Source: Limivivens faecihominis (lineage in GTDB: Bacteria; Bacillota; Clostridia; Lachnospirales; Lachnospiraceae). Taken from it: a stretch of 64,000 nt of DNA. The notes below the pieces were generated by a model. That model worked only from the letters and a program-made list of their open reading frames with translations, ran no database searches and was not told the DNA's origin. Position 1 is the first letter of the stretch, and each line of letters starts with the position of its first letter. Position numbers and translations under genes: made by a program. The stretch covers positions 62,001 to 126,000 of the forward strand of contig NZ_JAJEPR010000006.1 of the NCBI RefSeq assembly GCF_020686945.1, written 5' to 3'. Of this stretch, positions 44,225-53,246 are shown one piece after another.

Positions 44225-45621
44225 TGTGTGATCTCCTCCGTTATTTCATTATCATATATTTTTTCAAGCGTTTCTCCGCGGTCCGTGAGGATTTCCACCC
44301 GGTCCCCCGCCCCGGAAAGCTTATCCGTGGAAAGATAGAGCGTGAAGGCAGTATCGCTGCCCTCCTCACTTCTCGGGAACGCTTCATAAACCATCTGTCC
44401 GTTGATACGCAGATAAATTTTGGAATCCCAGTCCAGATACTGAGGATCTATCTTTCCTGTAATCTGGAAAAAGAGTCCCTGGCGGCGCATCGCGAGATTC
44501 TCTGCTCCGTCCGCTGCCACCTCGTCCTCCTCTTTGTCAAGAAGTGTGAGGCTTCCTTCCAGCACCGGCGGATTTTTCGCCATCTCCGGCAGGAAACGCT
44601 CGGCCCGCTCCACCACGACGGTGTCCGCGTTCTGGGTATCTACGTCGCTCAGCTGATAGGGAACGCCCCTGGAAAAATAGGCGTTGGCGTAGGCATCCGC
44701 AAAAAAGGGAAGCAGGGTATTTCCAAAGGAATCCCGGTACATCACGAGGCTGCCTTCCTTCACCGGATTCACTGTCGTGATCTTCGGATCGAAATTGCTC
44801 TCCACCTCGCCCACATAGGCAAAGGTCGTTGTCTTGTCGTAATAGACCTCGTCCTCCGGTGTCAGGGCTTTGGGATAAAGCATCTTGTCGAGATCGCCGA
44901 TATGATCGGTCCGGACCTCATAAGCTTCGTCCTTGTAAGAATCGTGCATTTTCACCAGATCCGTCATGATCGCATCTGCCGCGAGAGACGCTCCCTTGTT
45001 GTTCCAGTGGGAGTCCCGCTCGTGGTAAAGCACCTCGTCCTGAGCCTCAAAAAGACTTTTGAGATCCGTATAATTGACCCCTTCCTTTTCCAGAATCGGT
45101 GTCAGCCGGGCCAGATTGTTGACCTCGGTGACTTTCAGGGAATCGTAATAGGGCATGTGTTCCCCGTAGAGAGAGTTCTTATTCGGGGCCACGGTAAAGA
45201 GGAATTTTTTTCCCCGGGCCGTGAAATTTTTCTGCATCATGGAAAGGGTGTGGGCCACGTTGAAAAGCCCCCGGTCCGAAAGCTGGTTGATTCCCAGATA
45301 ATCGTCGAGGGAATCCTTATAATAGAGCCAGCCATCGGTTCCCTGAATCACGCCGGAAGCCGTGGACACCTGAAAGATTTTGCCGTTCACCAGGGCATTT
45401 GCCGTCACCAGTTCATTCCGGAAGGCAAAATGATCCTGAAAGTAGTCTCCCGCGTCGGAGAGCCAGTTTACGTTCAGCCCTTCCTCGGTCTTCAGGGCCG
45501 GAAAAGCGCTGAGAGTCCGGTTTTCCGAGGAAGCCTCCTCTTTGGTCAGCCCCATGCCGACAAGAGGCGTCAGGCAGACGCCGAAAAACAGGACACTGTA
45601 TGCCAATTTCCATTTTTTCAT
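44221..45621 (-). CDS. DHHW-family protein (AlgJ/AlgX-like partner of MBOAT)
   Basis: 466 aa. A membrane anchor or signal peptide (about 5-25) is followed by GDYFQDHFAFRNELV and an SGNH-like fold: FTVAPNKNSLYGEHMP (near 150), YHERDSHWNNKGASLAADAI (near 200). This is the DHHW family that pairs with MBOAT acyltransferases in polysaccharide O-acetylation. The MBOAT gene lies immediately upstream, 12 bp away, which supports the pairing. Acts outside the membrane; the polymer is unknown. Confidence 0.85.
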   Translation of the reverse strand: MKKWKLAYSVLFFGVCLTPLVGMGLTKEEASSENRTLSAFPALKTEEGLNVNWLSDAGDYFQDHFAFRNELVTANALVNGKIFQVSTASGVIQGTDGWLYYKDSLDDYLGINQLSDRGLFNVAHTLSMMQKNFTARGKKFLFTVAPNKNSLYGEHMPYYDSLKVTEVNNLARLTPILEKEGVNYTDLKSLFEAQDEVLYHERDSHWNNKGASLAADAIMTDLVKMHDSYKDEAYEVRTDHIGDLDKMLYPKALTPEDEVYYDKTTTFAYVGEVESNFDPKITTVNPVKEGSLVMYRDSFGNTLLPFFADAYANAYFSRGVPYQLSDVDTQNADTVVVERAERFLPEMAKNPPVLEGSLTLLDKEEDEVAADGAENLAMRRQGLFFQITGKIDPQYLDWDSKIYLRINGQMVYEAFPRSEEGSDTAFTLYLSTDKLSGAGDRVEILTDRGETLEKIYDNEITEEITQ

Positions 45622-45633
45622 CGTCTCTGCCTC

Positions 45634-47028
45634 CTAAAACCGAAAATAAATAAAGGGATTGTAAGTGCCGCTGGCAAGACTCAGCATCGAGAGAGCCAGA
45701 AGCACCAGACTGCCGATGGCTGTCACCGCCTCGTAAGCACCGGATTTTTTCACCAGGTTCTTCACCGGACAGCAGGCCACGATGCCCACTGCCAGAGTCA
45801 CGAAATAAAGCGGAGTCAGTTGCTCCAGTGCCAATGACATGGCCGCGGGGTTTGCATTAAAGCCGGTAAACATCGTTTTTACCCAGGCCACTCCCTGACT
45901 CATCGTGTCCGCCCGGAAGAAAACAAAGCCGATCAGAACTACCAGCAGAGCGTAAATGTGCTGGAAAACGCTTTTTACCCTGCCGCCCTTTTCCCGGATA
46001 GCCGGAACGAACTCCTCCAGCATCAGGAAACAGCCGTGGTACAGACCCCAGAAAAGGAAGGTCACGTTGGCTCCGTGCCAGATACCGGTGCAGAGGAAGA
46101 CGATAAATTTGTTGATAACCGTCCGCACTTTGCCCTTCCGGTTGCCGCCCAACGGAATGTAGAGGTATTCCTGGAACCAGCCCGAGAGGGACATATGCCA
46201 TCTGCGCCAGAATTCCCGGATGCTTCCGGAAATATAGGGATAATTAAAGTTCTCCTTAAAGTGGAAGCCAAACATCTCTCCGAGGCCAATGGCCATATCG
46301 CTGTAGCCGCTGAAATCAAAGTAAATCTGCAGCATATAGGAGATGGCTCCGATCCAGGCTGCCGCCGCGTTAAGCCCCGAGATATCCGCTGCAAAAAGCG
46401 TGTCTGCCACGAGGCCGACGGTGTTGGAAATCAGCACCTTTTTGGAGAGACCGGCAATAAAACGGCGAATTCCGTTCATGACGCCGTCCACCGTCTGAGT
46501 CCGATTCTCGATCTCCTGGGCGATATCGTGGTATTTCACGATGGGGCCGGCGATGAGCTGCGGGAAGAAGGAAATGTAGAGAAGCACTTTTCCGAAATTC
46601 TTCTGGGGCTCAGTCACGCCCCGGTAAACGTCGATGACGTAGGACATGGCCTGGAAGGTGAAAAAGGAAATTCCGATGGGAAGCCGGATGGCCGGCACCG
46701 GAACCGCCGTGCCAAAAATGGCGTTGAAGGACTCTGCCAGGAAGCCGGTGTATTTAAAGAGCACCAGCACACCCAGATTCAGAATCACGTTGATGGTCAT
46801 GACCGCTTTTTTCCCGGAGGGCTTTTTCTCAATGAGAAGGGCCGAGAGGTAATTGACAAAAGCGGAGGCGATCATCAGAAGTACATAGACCGGTTCTCCA
46901 TAGGCATAAAACACCAGGCTTGCCAGAAGGAGCATCCAGTTCTTTGCCCGGATTCCCGGAAGAATCAGGTGAAGCAGGAAAACCACGGGCAGAAAGATAC
47001 ACAAAAATACCATGGAACTGAAAACCAT
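45634..47028 (-). CDS. MBOAT O-acyltransferase (AlgI-like)
   Basis: 464 aa, about ten membrane segments. Typical parts: MVFSSMVFLCIFLPVVFLLHLILP at the N-terminus, FFPQLIAGPIVKYHD, YFDFSGYSDMAIGLGEMFGFHFKENFNYPY, SIREFWRRWHMSLSGWFQEYLYIPLGGNRKG, and CTGIWHGANVTFLFWGLYHG with the catalytic His. It transfers acetyl groups across the membrane for the DHHW partner to place on a surface polysaccharide. Third gene of the seven-gene operon. Confidence 0.92.
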   Translation of the reverse strand: MVFSSMVFLCIFLPVVFLLHLILPGIRAKNWMLLLASLVFYAYGEPVYVLLMIASAFVNYLSALLIEKKPSGKKAVMTINVILNLGVLVLFKYTGFLAESFNAIFGTAVPVPAIRLPIGISFFTFQAMSYVIDVYRGVTEPQKNFGKVLLYISFFPQLIAGPIVKYHDIAQEIENRTQTVDGVMNGIRRFIAGLSKKVLISNTVGLVADTLFAADISGLNAAAAWIGAISYMLQIYFDFSGYSDMAIGLGEMFGFHFKENFNYPYISGSIREFWRRWHMSLSGWFQEYLYIPLGGNRKGKVRTVINKFIVFLCTGIWHGANVTFLFWGLYHGCFLMLEEFVPAIREKGGRVKSVFQHIYALLVVLIGFVFFRADTMSQGVAWVKTMFTGFNANPAAMSLALEQLTPLYFVTLAVGIVACCPVKNLVKKSGAYEAVTAIGSLVLLALSMLSLASGTYNPFIYFRF

Positions 47029-47042
47029 TGCTTCTGTACTCC

Positions 47043-47702
47043 TTATTTCGCGATGAGGCCGAAGAAGATTTCGCTTCCGTCCGTATTCTCATGAGCGGAG
47101 ATCTGGAAATTCTTGTAGGTGTAAACGATATCGTAGCCGTCACCGTAGCAGCCTTCCAGTCTCTGCACCTTCAGAGGTTTCAGGCCGATGTTCTTAAGAA
47201 TCCTTTTTAAGGTGGCGGTACTCTCTCCGTATTTGCAGGCAGCCCGGAGCTTTGCGCTGATGCTGGTGTTGAGCTTGCCGGTCTGGGAAGAAAATACATA
47301 GAAGCGGTTGTTGACCACATAGGTGCCTTTCAGCATCGCGCCCACCCGGTCAAAGCCGTAGTAAGCACCGCTGATTCTTTTTACTGCGGGAACTAATGCG
47401 CCATACTGTCTGGTTCCGGCGTAGGCGGCTCCGGTGGGTCCAAAGTAGGCTTTATAGGTTTTTCCGTACCATTTTACCCATCTCCATCTATTTTTCAGCT
47501 TCACGCCGTTCACATAGTAATAGAATTTTCCGCTCTCATATTTGAAGCCTTTTTTCCTGGCTGCGTTCTGGAGCGTGTTTTCACTGGAAGCGACTGCTTT
47601 TGCAGCGGTATTGTCCGCCGGAGCTGCTGCTCCTGCTGCCACCGGCGCCTGAAGAGCCAACGTGCAGGCGAGAAGAGCTGTCATTGCTTTGTTATTTCTC
47701 AT
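47043..47702 (-). CDS. Secreted repeat protein of the envelope operon
   Basis: 219 aa. Signal peptide about 1-25. Two or three choline-binding-like motifs follow: GKFYYYVNGVKLKNRWRWVKWYGKTYKAYFGPTGAAYAG (about 58-96) and GAYYGFDRVGAMLKGTYVVNNRFYVFSSQTGKLN (about 107-140). The C-terminal part (about 145-219) is short and has no transglutaminase triad. It may be a wall-binding accessory protein of its enzyme neighbours. Confidence 0.7.
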   Translation of the reverse strand: MRNNKAMTALLACTLALQAPVAAGAAAPADNTAAKAVASSENTLQNAARKKGFKYESGKFYYYVNGVKLKNRWRWVKWYGKTYKAYFGPTGAAYAGTRQYGALVPAVKRISGAYYGFDRVGAMLKGTYVVNNRFYVFSSQTGKLNTSISAKLRAACKYGESTATLKRILKNIGLKPLKVQRLEGCYGDGYDIVYTYKNFQISAHENTDGSEIFFGLIAK

Positions 47703-47729
47703 ATCTCAGATTCCTTTCTTCTCTTAAAC

Positions 47730-48638
47730 TCAGATTTTGACTTCCACATAGGTGGGATTTCCAGTGCCGTTAGCTCCTTTGTAGAGCTTGCCGACCATGG
47801 AGCTGCGTTTCTGTTTGTAGAAGGATTTGCCCTTGGCGGCAGGATTTTTAATTCCCTGCGGGTTATTTTTTGCGGCCATAGCAAGATTTGGATCAAATGT
47901 ATACCAGGTCTTGCCAATCTGCACCTCGCACCAGGCATGTGGTTGAGTCTCATTAGATTTTTCTTTGAAAACATTCGTGCTTCCCATGCCGATTCTCACT
48001 GGAAGCCCGGTCACACGTTTCACCAGATAAGCATAAGTAGCTGCAAAGCTGTAACAGTTTCCAGCATATTTTCCTTGATCCGTTCGCACCGTAAGCATTT
48101 TCCCTGCATAGGAAATATCCCAGCCTTTCTGTGATGCTGTAGGAAACTCTTCCCGGCGATATGCACAAGAATTTCTCATATAATTATAAATCTTCAACAT
48201 TGCCGTATTACTTCCAGTTTTATAAGTAATACGCAGTTTCCTGATAAGGCTGTCAGCAGCTGTGATGAGCGTCTTATCTGCGCTCTTCGTGTACTTCGCC
48301 TGCATCACTCCTCTGACATTGAAATAATAGGTCTTGTATCCGGTCCTTTCCTTAATGGTATACCAGCCTGTCTTGGCTGCTCCGTCTGCTCCCAGATAAT
48401 ACTTCTTTCCGCTCACTCTTACCCAGCGGTTTTTCAGCATGGTTCCATTGCTGTAGTAATAATATTTACCACCCTTAGGTACCAGCCCGGTGGTCTTTTT
48501 GGCTGTAGCCGTAGAAAGGCTCTCTGCTGCTGCCGTGGTCTCCGGCTCCTCTGCCGCCTGGGCCAGGATACCGCTTCCCTGAGGCACGGTTAAAACTGCT
48601 GCCATAAGAAGTGCTGCCATTCTCTTGCTGTTGTTCAT
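47730..48638 (-). CDS. Secreted transglutaminase-like protein
   Basis: 302 aa. Signal peptide about 1-30. Two repeats (GGKYYYYSNGTMLKNRWVRVSGKKYYLGADGAAKTGWY, about 55-92) precede a transglutaminase fold with Cys in AGNCYSFAATYAYLVKRVTG (near 196), His in QPHAWCEVQIGKTWYTFDPNL (near 235) and Asp near 248. First gene of the operon, directly after promoter TTGAAC-18-TATAAT. With the genes at 41211 and 42266 it makes three related enzymes in one transcript. Confidence 0.85.
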   Translation of the reverse strand: MNNSKRMAALLMAAVLTVPQGSGILAQAAEEPETTAAAESLSTATAKKTTGLVPKGGKYYYYSNGTMLKNRWVRVSGKKYYLGADGAAKTGWYTIKERTGYKTYYFNVRGVMQAKYTKSADKTLITAADSLIRKLRITYKTGSNTAMLKIYNYMRNSCAYRREEFPTASQKGWDISYAGKMLTVRTDQGKYAGNCYSFAATYAYLVKRVTGLPVRIGMGSTNVFKEKSNETQPHAWCEVQIGKTWYTFDPNLAMAAKNNPQGIKNPAAKGKSFYKQKRSSMVGKLYKGANGTGNPTYVEVKI

Positions 48639-48695
48639 AGAATACTCTCTCCTCTCATATTACTCCGGCAGACTGCTGTCTGCACATTCTTTTTT

Positions 48696-48725
48696 ATTAT
48701 ACCATTTTCTTTCATGGCAGTTCAA
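48696..48725 (-). promoter_or_regulatory. Promoter of the seven-gene envelope operon
   Basis: On the minus strand, TTGAAC (48720-48725), 18 bp, TATAAT (48696-48701). All seven downstream genes are spaced by 28 bp or less. Confidence 0.7.
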
Positions 48726-48740
48726 CCAAAAATAGCGATA

Positions 48741-48779
48741 AAAAACCGGCCCATGAAATTATATATCCATGAACCGGTT
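48741..48779 (-). terminator. Terminator after the PurF-like gene
   Basis: Minus-strand AACCGGTTCATG and CATGGGCCGGTT arms, then TTTTATC, about 15 bp after the stop. Confidence 0.75.
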
Positions 48780-48791
48780 CTCTTACTGTTT

Positions 48792-50204
48792 TTATTCTCT
48801 TCCGTCCCAGCAATAGGTACAGAGTTTGCATTTGGGAAGTCCGATGGACTCCACCAGGTCGTCCAGACGATGGAAACGAAGGGAAGTGAAATTCAGTCTC
48901 TTGCGGATCTCCTCCACCATCTCCGCGTAATTCTGGCTGTCGGGATCTGCATAATTCTGAAGCACCTCGTCACTTGGGTTGGCTCCCTCTCTCTCCTGAA
49001 TGATCCGTCTCGTGATCAGATCCAGCTCTGAGGAAGAACGGGAGAAATTCAGGAATTTACAGCCGTATACCAGCGGCGGGCAGGCTGGACGGATATGTAC
49101 TTCCTTGGCTCCGCTGTGGTAGAGGAACTCGGTGGTTTCCCGAAGCTGGGTTCCGCGGACGATGGAATCATCGATGAGAAGCAGCTTTTTGTCCCGGATC
49201 AGGCCGTCCACGGGAATCAGTTTCATCTTCGCGATGAGGTTTCTCTGGCTCTGGGTCGTCGGCATGAAGGAGCGGGGCCAGGTCGGTGTGTATTTGATAA
49301 AAGGACGGGCAAAAGGAATGCCGGACTCGTTGGCATAACCGACGGCATGGGCAATACCGGAATCCGGAACGCCGGCCACACTGTCGGGATGCACGTTGTC
49401 CTTATCCCGTCTGGCCAGCATGCGGCCGCAGGCATAACGCATCTCCTCTACGTTTACCCCTTCATAGGTGGATGTGGGATAGCCATAGTAAACCCACAGG
49501 AAGGAACAGATCTTCATCTCTTCACCCGGCTCGCTGACGGTCTCGACGCCTTCCGGAGTCATGTAGACGATCTCCGCAGGCCCCAGGTCCTTCAGATGAT
49601 CATATCCCAGGTTCAGATAAGCGAAGCTCTCAAAGGAAGCACAGTAGGCTCCTTCTTTTTTGCCCAGGATCACCGGCGTACGGCCCAGACGGTCTCTGGA
49701 ACAGTAAACTCCTTTGTCCGTCATGACCAGAACAGTCATGGAACCGTTTATCATCTCCTGAACAAACTTCAGGCCTTCCACGATCGATTCTTTCTGATTG
49801 ATCAGCGCTGCCACGATCTCTGTCTGATTGATATTTCCGTTGCTCATCTCCAAAAAATGGCTGAAACCTTTTTCAAAACATTCCTGCATCAGTTCCTCGG
49901 CATTGTTAATCTTGCCGACGCAGGTAATTGCGAAGCTTCCCAGATGGGAATGTACCAGAAGAGGCTGGGGATCAAAGTCTGAAATGCAGCCGATTCCGAT
50001 GTTTCCATCCAGTTCTTCCACATCCCGCTCAAATTTCGTACGGAAAGGGGAATTCTGAATGTTGTGGATTGCCCGGTTGAAGCCTTCCGGTCCGTGAACC
50101 GCCATACCGGCTCTTCTCGTACCCAGGTGTGAATGATAGTCAGTTCCGAAAAACAGGTCAAGTACACAATTTTCTTTTGAAGCTACTGCAAAAAATCCAC
50201 CCAT
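48792..50204 (-). CDS. PurF-like protein lacking the N-terminal glutaminase Cys
   Basis: 470 aa from ATG 50204 (MGGFFAVASKENCVLDLFFGTDYHSHLGTRRAGMAVHG), GGAGA upstream. It has the two-domain amidophosphoribosyltransferase layout. The C-terminal part carries the PRPP loop LLLIDDSIVRGTQLRE (about residues 332-347) and the Cys pattern CKLCTYCWDGRE at the end. True PurF has Cys right after the initiator Met, as the Ntn nucleophile; here it is Gly. The closest Cys is at 13. The protein thus probably does not hydrolyse glutamine in the normal way and may use ammonia, or has another job. It is not near other purine genes. Confidence 0.8.
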   Translation of the reverse strand: MGGFFAVASKENCVLDLFFGTDYHSHLGTRRAGMAVHGPEGFNRAIHNIQNSPFRTKFERDVEELDGNIGIGCISDFDPQPLLVHSHLGSFAITCVGKINNAEELMQECFEKGFSHFLEMSNGNINQTEIVAALINQKESIVEGLKFVQEMINGSMTVLVMTDKGVYCSRDRLGRTPVILGKKEGAYCASFESFAYLNLGYDHLKDLGPAEIVYMTPEGVETVSEPGEEMKICSFLWVYYGYPTSTYEGVNVEEMRYACGRMLARRDKDNVHPDSVAGVPDSGIAHAVGYANESGIPFARPFIKYTPTWPRSFMPTTQSQRNLIAKMKLIPVDGLIRDKKLLLIDDSIVRGTQLRETTEFLYHSGAKEVHIRPACPPLVYGCKFLNFSRSSSELDLITRRIIQEREGANPSDEVLQNYADPDSQNYAEMVEEIRKRLNFTSLRFHRLDDLVESIGLPKCKLCTYCWDGRE

Positions 50205-50305
50205 GATCAAATCTCCTTTGTCTGTCTTGGTGTGAAACACTATAAAAACTCTTTAAGGATAGCAATAAACCATTGAAAAATCAATCCATTTTTTTCAAAA
50301 AGTCT

Positions 50306-50334
50306 TTGCATTTCAATAGGAATTCCATTACAAT
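50306..50334 (+). promoter_or_regulatory. Promoter of the permease gene
   Basis: TTGCAT (50306-50311), 17 bp, TACAAT (50329-50334), about 45 bp before the chosen start. Confidence 0.7.
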
Positions 50335-50381
50335 AGGGAACGATGCTAAAAATGACAGCTTTAACAGAAAGGATGATCTGC

Positions 50382-51215
50382 ATGCTAGACGTTTTACTCG
50401 ACGCAGTTCTTGATTCTCTGAAAACCCTGCCCTTCCTTTTCGGCGCTTTCCTTCTGATGGAAGCCGCAGAAAAGCATTATGGAAAACATATGGACACGAT
50501 CCTGAAAAAATCCAAATGGGGCGGCCCTCTGGCCGGGTCCATTCTCGGCTGTATCCCACAGTGCGGTTTTTCCGTCATCGCCTCCAACCTCTACGCCGGA
50601 GGTCTGATCACACTCGGAACCCTTCTTTCCGTCTATCTCTCCACCTCGGACGAGGCCATCATTCTTCTGCTGGCCGATTCCAGCCGGGGAAACGATATCC
50701 TGAAGCTCATGGTCACGAAGGTCATCATCGGTATCATCGCCGGTTATCTCGTGGATCTGATCTTCTTCAAACAGCGCCAGGGACGGAATATGGATCAGAT
50801 CTGTTCCGACTGCCACTGTGAGGAAGAAACCAGTATCCTGAAACCGGCCCTCCATCACACCGTTCACCTCTTCGTCTGGCTTCTGGCTCTGACCCTGATC
50901 CTGAACGTCGTCATGGAAGTTGCCGGCGCAGACCGGATCTCCGCCTGGCTTCTGGGAGACACAGTGTTCCAGCCGGTTCTGGCCGCTCTCATCGGCCTGA
51001 TCCCCAACTGTGCGGCCTCCGTAATCCTGACCCAGCTTTACTTAAGCGGAGCCATCAGCTTCGCCTCCGTCGTGGCCGGGCTCTGTACCGGCGCAGGCGC
51101 GGGCCTTCTCGTGCTTTTCAAAATGAATAAGGACAGAAAAGAAAATTTAAAGGTGCTCGGCCTTCTCTATGTGATCGCCGTCATCGCAGGAATTGTTCTC
51201 GAACTCTTCGCCTGA
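50382..51215 (+). CDS. Membrane permease, putative manganese/arsenic-efflux-type
   Basis: 277 aa from ATG 50382 (MLDVLLDAVLDSLKTLPFLFG), with AAAGGA 8 nt upstream. About eight membrane segments in two similar halves: GCIPQCGFSVIASNLYAGGLITLGTLLSVYLSTSDEAI and GLIPNCAASVILTQLYLSGAISFASVVAGLCTGAG both have P-x-C and an L-Y-x-x-G turn. A central loop holds CSDCHCEEE, a possible metal site. This matches a family annotated as putative manganese transporter or ArsP-like. The substrate is not established. It ends in a strong terminator. Confidence 0.7.
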   Translation: MLDVLLDAVLDSLKTLPFLFGAFLLMEAAEKHYGKHMDTILKKSKWGGPLAGSILGCIPQCGFSVIASNLYAGGLITLGTLLSVYLSTSDEAIILLLADSSRGNDILKLMVTKVIIGIIAGYLVDLIFFKQRQGRNMDQICSDCHCEEETSILKPALHHTVHLFVWLLALTLILNVVMEVAGADRISAWLLGDTVFQPVLAALIGLIPNCAASVILTQLYLSGAISFASVVAGLCTGAGAGLLVLFKMNKDRKENLKVLGLLYVIAVIAGIVLELFA

Positions 51216-51220
51216 AAAAA

Positions 51221-51258
51221 AGGCTGCCTCTCCATGATCGTGGAAAGGCAGTTTTTTT
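51221..51258. terminator. Terminator between convergent genes
   Basis: CTGCCT and AGGCAG arms with extended pairing, then TTTTTTT on the plus strand; on the minus strand the flank is also T-rich (AAAAAAA at 51215-51220). Confidence 0.8.
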
Positions 51259-51264
51259 ATCTTT

Positions 51265-52122
51265 TTATTTTTCCCAGCGTCCGGAGGCTCCGCAGGGCAA
51301 CACCAGACCGGTCTTTGTCACCGGCAGGCCGATTTCCTGGGAATCCACATGGCCGCCGAAACGTTTCAGCTCCGTGGAGAGCATGTAGGTCAGCACCGCG
51401 GGAGCCAGCCCTGTGGTGTAGGAATTGACCAGGAAGAACAGCGGGGCGTCGCTGAGGATCTGGGTGCAGAGTTTGATGAAATCGTAGATGGAATCCTCGA
51501 TCTTCCAGATCTCGCCTTTCGGTCCTCTTCCGTAGGAGGGCGGGTCCATGATGATGCCGTCGTAGTGATTTCCGCGGCGGATCTCCCGCTCCACGAATTT
51601 CATGCAGTCATCCACCAGCCAGCGGATGGGCGCCGCCTCAAGGCCGGAGGACTTCGCATTCTCTTTTGCCCAGTTTACCATACCCTTGGAGGCGTCCACA
51701 TGAGTCACAGCCGCTCCGGCTGCCGCTGCCGCCAGCGTCGCTCCGCCGGTGTAGGCGAAAAGGTTCAGCACCTTCACCGGACGGCCGGCGTTTTTGATTT
51801 TATCGGAGAACCAGTCCCAGTTCACCGCCTGCTCCGGGAAAAGTCCCGTATGTTTGAAGCTGAAAGGTTTTAGGTTGAAGCGGAGATCTTTATAAGCGAT
51901 CTCCCACTGTTTGGGAAGATCGAAAAACTCCCACTCTCCGCCGCCCTTACTGCTTCTGTAATAATGGCCGTTCATTTTCCGCCAGCCCGGAAGGTCCTTC
52001 GGCGTATTCCAGATGACCTGGGGGTCCGGCCGCACCAGGAGATAATCTCCCCAGCGCTCCAGTTTTTCCCCGCCTGAGGTATCCAGCACTTCATAATCTT
52101 TCCACTGATCCGCAATCCACAT
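51265..52122 (-). CDS. Class I SAM-dependent methyltransferase (rRNA large-subunit type)
   Basis: 285 aa. VLNLFAYTGGATLAAAAAGAAVTHVDASKGMVNWAKENA (about residues 118-156) is the SAM site, and IIMDPPSYGRGPKGE (about 190-204) the catalytic DPPS(Y) motif of the RlmI/RlmK-like family. Such enzymes methylate 23S rRNA; the N-terminal PUA domain of RlmI is missing or short. 17 bp after the GNAT gene, in one transcript with it. Target base unknown. Confidence 0.85.
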   Translation of the reverse strand: MWIADQWKDYEVLDTSGGEKLERWGDYLLVRPDPQVIWNTPKDLPGWRKMNGHYYRSSKGGGEWEFFDLPKQWEIAYKDLRFNLKPFSFKHTGLFPEQAVNWDWFSDKIKNAGRPVKVLNLFAYTGGATLAAAAAGAAVTHVDASKGMVNWAKENAKSSGLEAAPIRWLVDDCMKFVEREIRRGNHYDGIIMDPPSYGRGPKGEIWKIEDSIYDFIKLCTQILSDAPLFFLVNSYTTGLAPAVLTYMLSTELKRFGGHVDSQEIGLPVTKTGLVLPCGASGRWEK

Positions 52123-52139
52123 ATCTTTATCCTTTCTCT

Positions 52140-52985
52140 TTAACTGATCTCATTCTGTGTCCCAGTGACGTTTTTTGCCCGGAACCAGTAAGTATAGAAA
52201 TCTTCATAGCCTAATGTTGTATACAGATGTTTCGCGTGAACATTTCCCTTCACCACCTGAAGGTAGGCATGCTCTGCGCCTTTCTTTTTCGCCTCAGAGA
52301 GAATCGAGCTGCAGATACAACGGCCCAGTCCTTTTCTCCGGCAGCTGGCGTCCACATAAATCGCATAAAGTCCCACATGGCCACGGTCCAGAATGCCCAG
52401 TCCCACAGCCACCGTCCGGCCATCAATCTCCACGCTGGCCACAATGGTCTCCTTCGGAATCGCCTTAAACATAGAAGGAACGATCCGGCGAAGCGTCGGA
52501 TTGGAGGTGCCGTTTAAACGGAACAGAGAGTTGATCCACTCCTCGGTGATCCGGTCCCGGAGCTGCACGATCGTCTCGTCAGGGTAATAAATCGAAGACG
52601 GCAGCCCGGAATTCCTTCCATAATATTCATACTCCACAGAAAGAGGCTCATAGGCGTTGAGCTTCTTAAGGTCCATCGTCATCACTTCCGTGGTGTGCTG
52701 GATCTCATAGCCTCTCTCTTCCAGCATCCGGTCAAAGGCAGGATCCAGAAGAGGACTGATCTTGAAAATGGCCGGCGTATGGTAGTTGGCATACATGGCC
52801 TCGCAGTAGGCCACCTTTTCCTCCACAGGAATGGAAGAAGCCCCTACCTGCTGCACGCTGTTGGTCCGGTGTGTATAATTATGAGAAAACCGTATGAGCC
52901 AGCCGTCGTAGAGCTCGATCTTGTGAGACGGCCAGGCATTCAGTGAGATCTCCTCGATGAGTTTCATATATGCTTCACGATTCAC
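52140..52985 (-). CDS. GNAT-family N-acetyltransferase
   Basis: 281 aa. The C-terminal GNAT domain (about 165-275) has VAVGLGILDRGHVGLYAIYVDASCRRKGLGRCICSSILSEAKKKGAEHAYLQVVKGN, with the acetyl-CoA loop RRKGLG. The N-terminal part (SLNAWPSHKIELYDGWLIRFSHNYTHRTNSV) is found in a two-domain GNAT subgroup. Substrate unknown. It precedes the methyltransferase, so together they may modify a translation component. Confidence 0.85.
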   Translation of the reverse strand: MNREAYMKLIEEISLNAWPSHKIELYDGWLIRFSHNYTHRTNSVQQVGASSIPVEEKVAYCEAMYANYHTPAIFKISPLLDPAFDRMLEERGYEIQHTTEVMTMDLKKLNAYEPLSVEYEYYGRNSGLPSSIYYPDETIVQLRDRITEEWINSLFRLNGTSNPTLRRIVPSMFKAIPKETIVASVEIDGRTVAVGLGILDRGHVGLYAIYVDASCRRKGLGRCICSSILSEAKKKGAEHAYLQVVKGNVHAKHLYTTLGYEDFYTYWFRAKNVTGTQNEIS

Positions 52986-53076
52986 GCTGCGTTCCTTCTT
53001 TCTTTCGGAAATGTTATCTCAAAAGCCTTATCGTGCAGGCACGAACGGCTCTTGAAGCTTTGAACCTTAGTATCTT

Positions 53077-53142
53077 AGTATAATGTAAAAATCCTCGAGA
53101 ATCAATATAAAACTTGACCTTCTCCCCTTATTTTGGTACAGT
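53077..53142. promoter_or_regulatory. Divergent promoters of the GNAT gene and proC
   Basis: Minus strand: TTGATT (53100-53105), 17 bp, TATACT (53077-53082). Plus strand: TTGACC (53114-53119), 17 bp, TACAGT (53137-53142). Confidence 0.7.
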
Positions 53143-53246
53143 GAATACAGCGTGCCGGCAAGAGCTCTTTGCTTCTCTTCCGGCGCACGCGTGATACAGA
53201 AAGTCTGCCGCTCTGCGGCGCTGCATTGACAAGGAGGCCTGATACT

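Noticed and set aside
48792..50204. Standard purF annotation
   Set aside because: The N-terminal nucleophile Cys is missing from the only start with a ribosome binding site, so I give no gene symbol.
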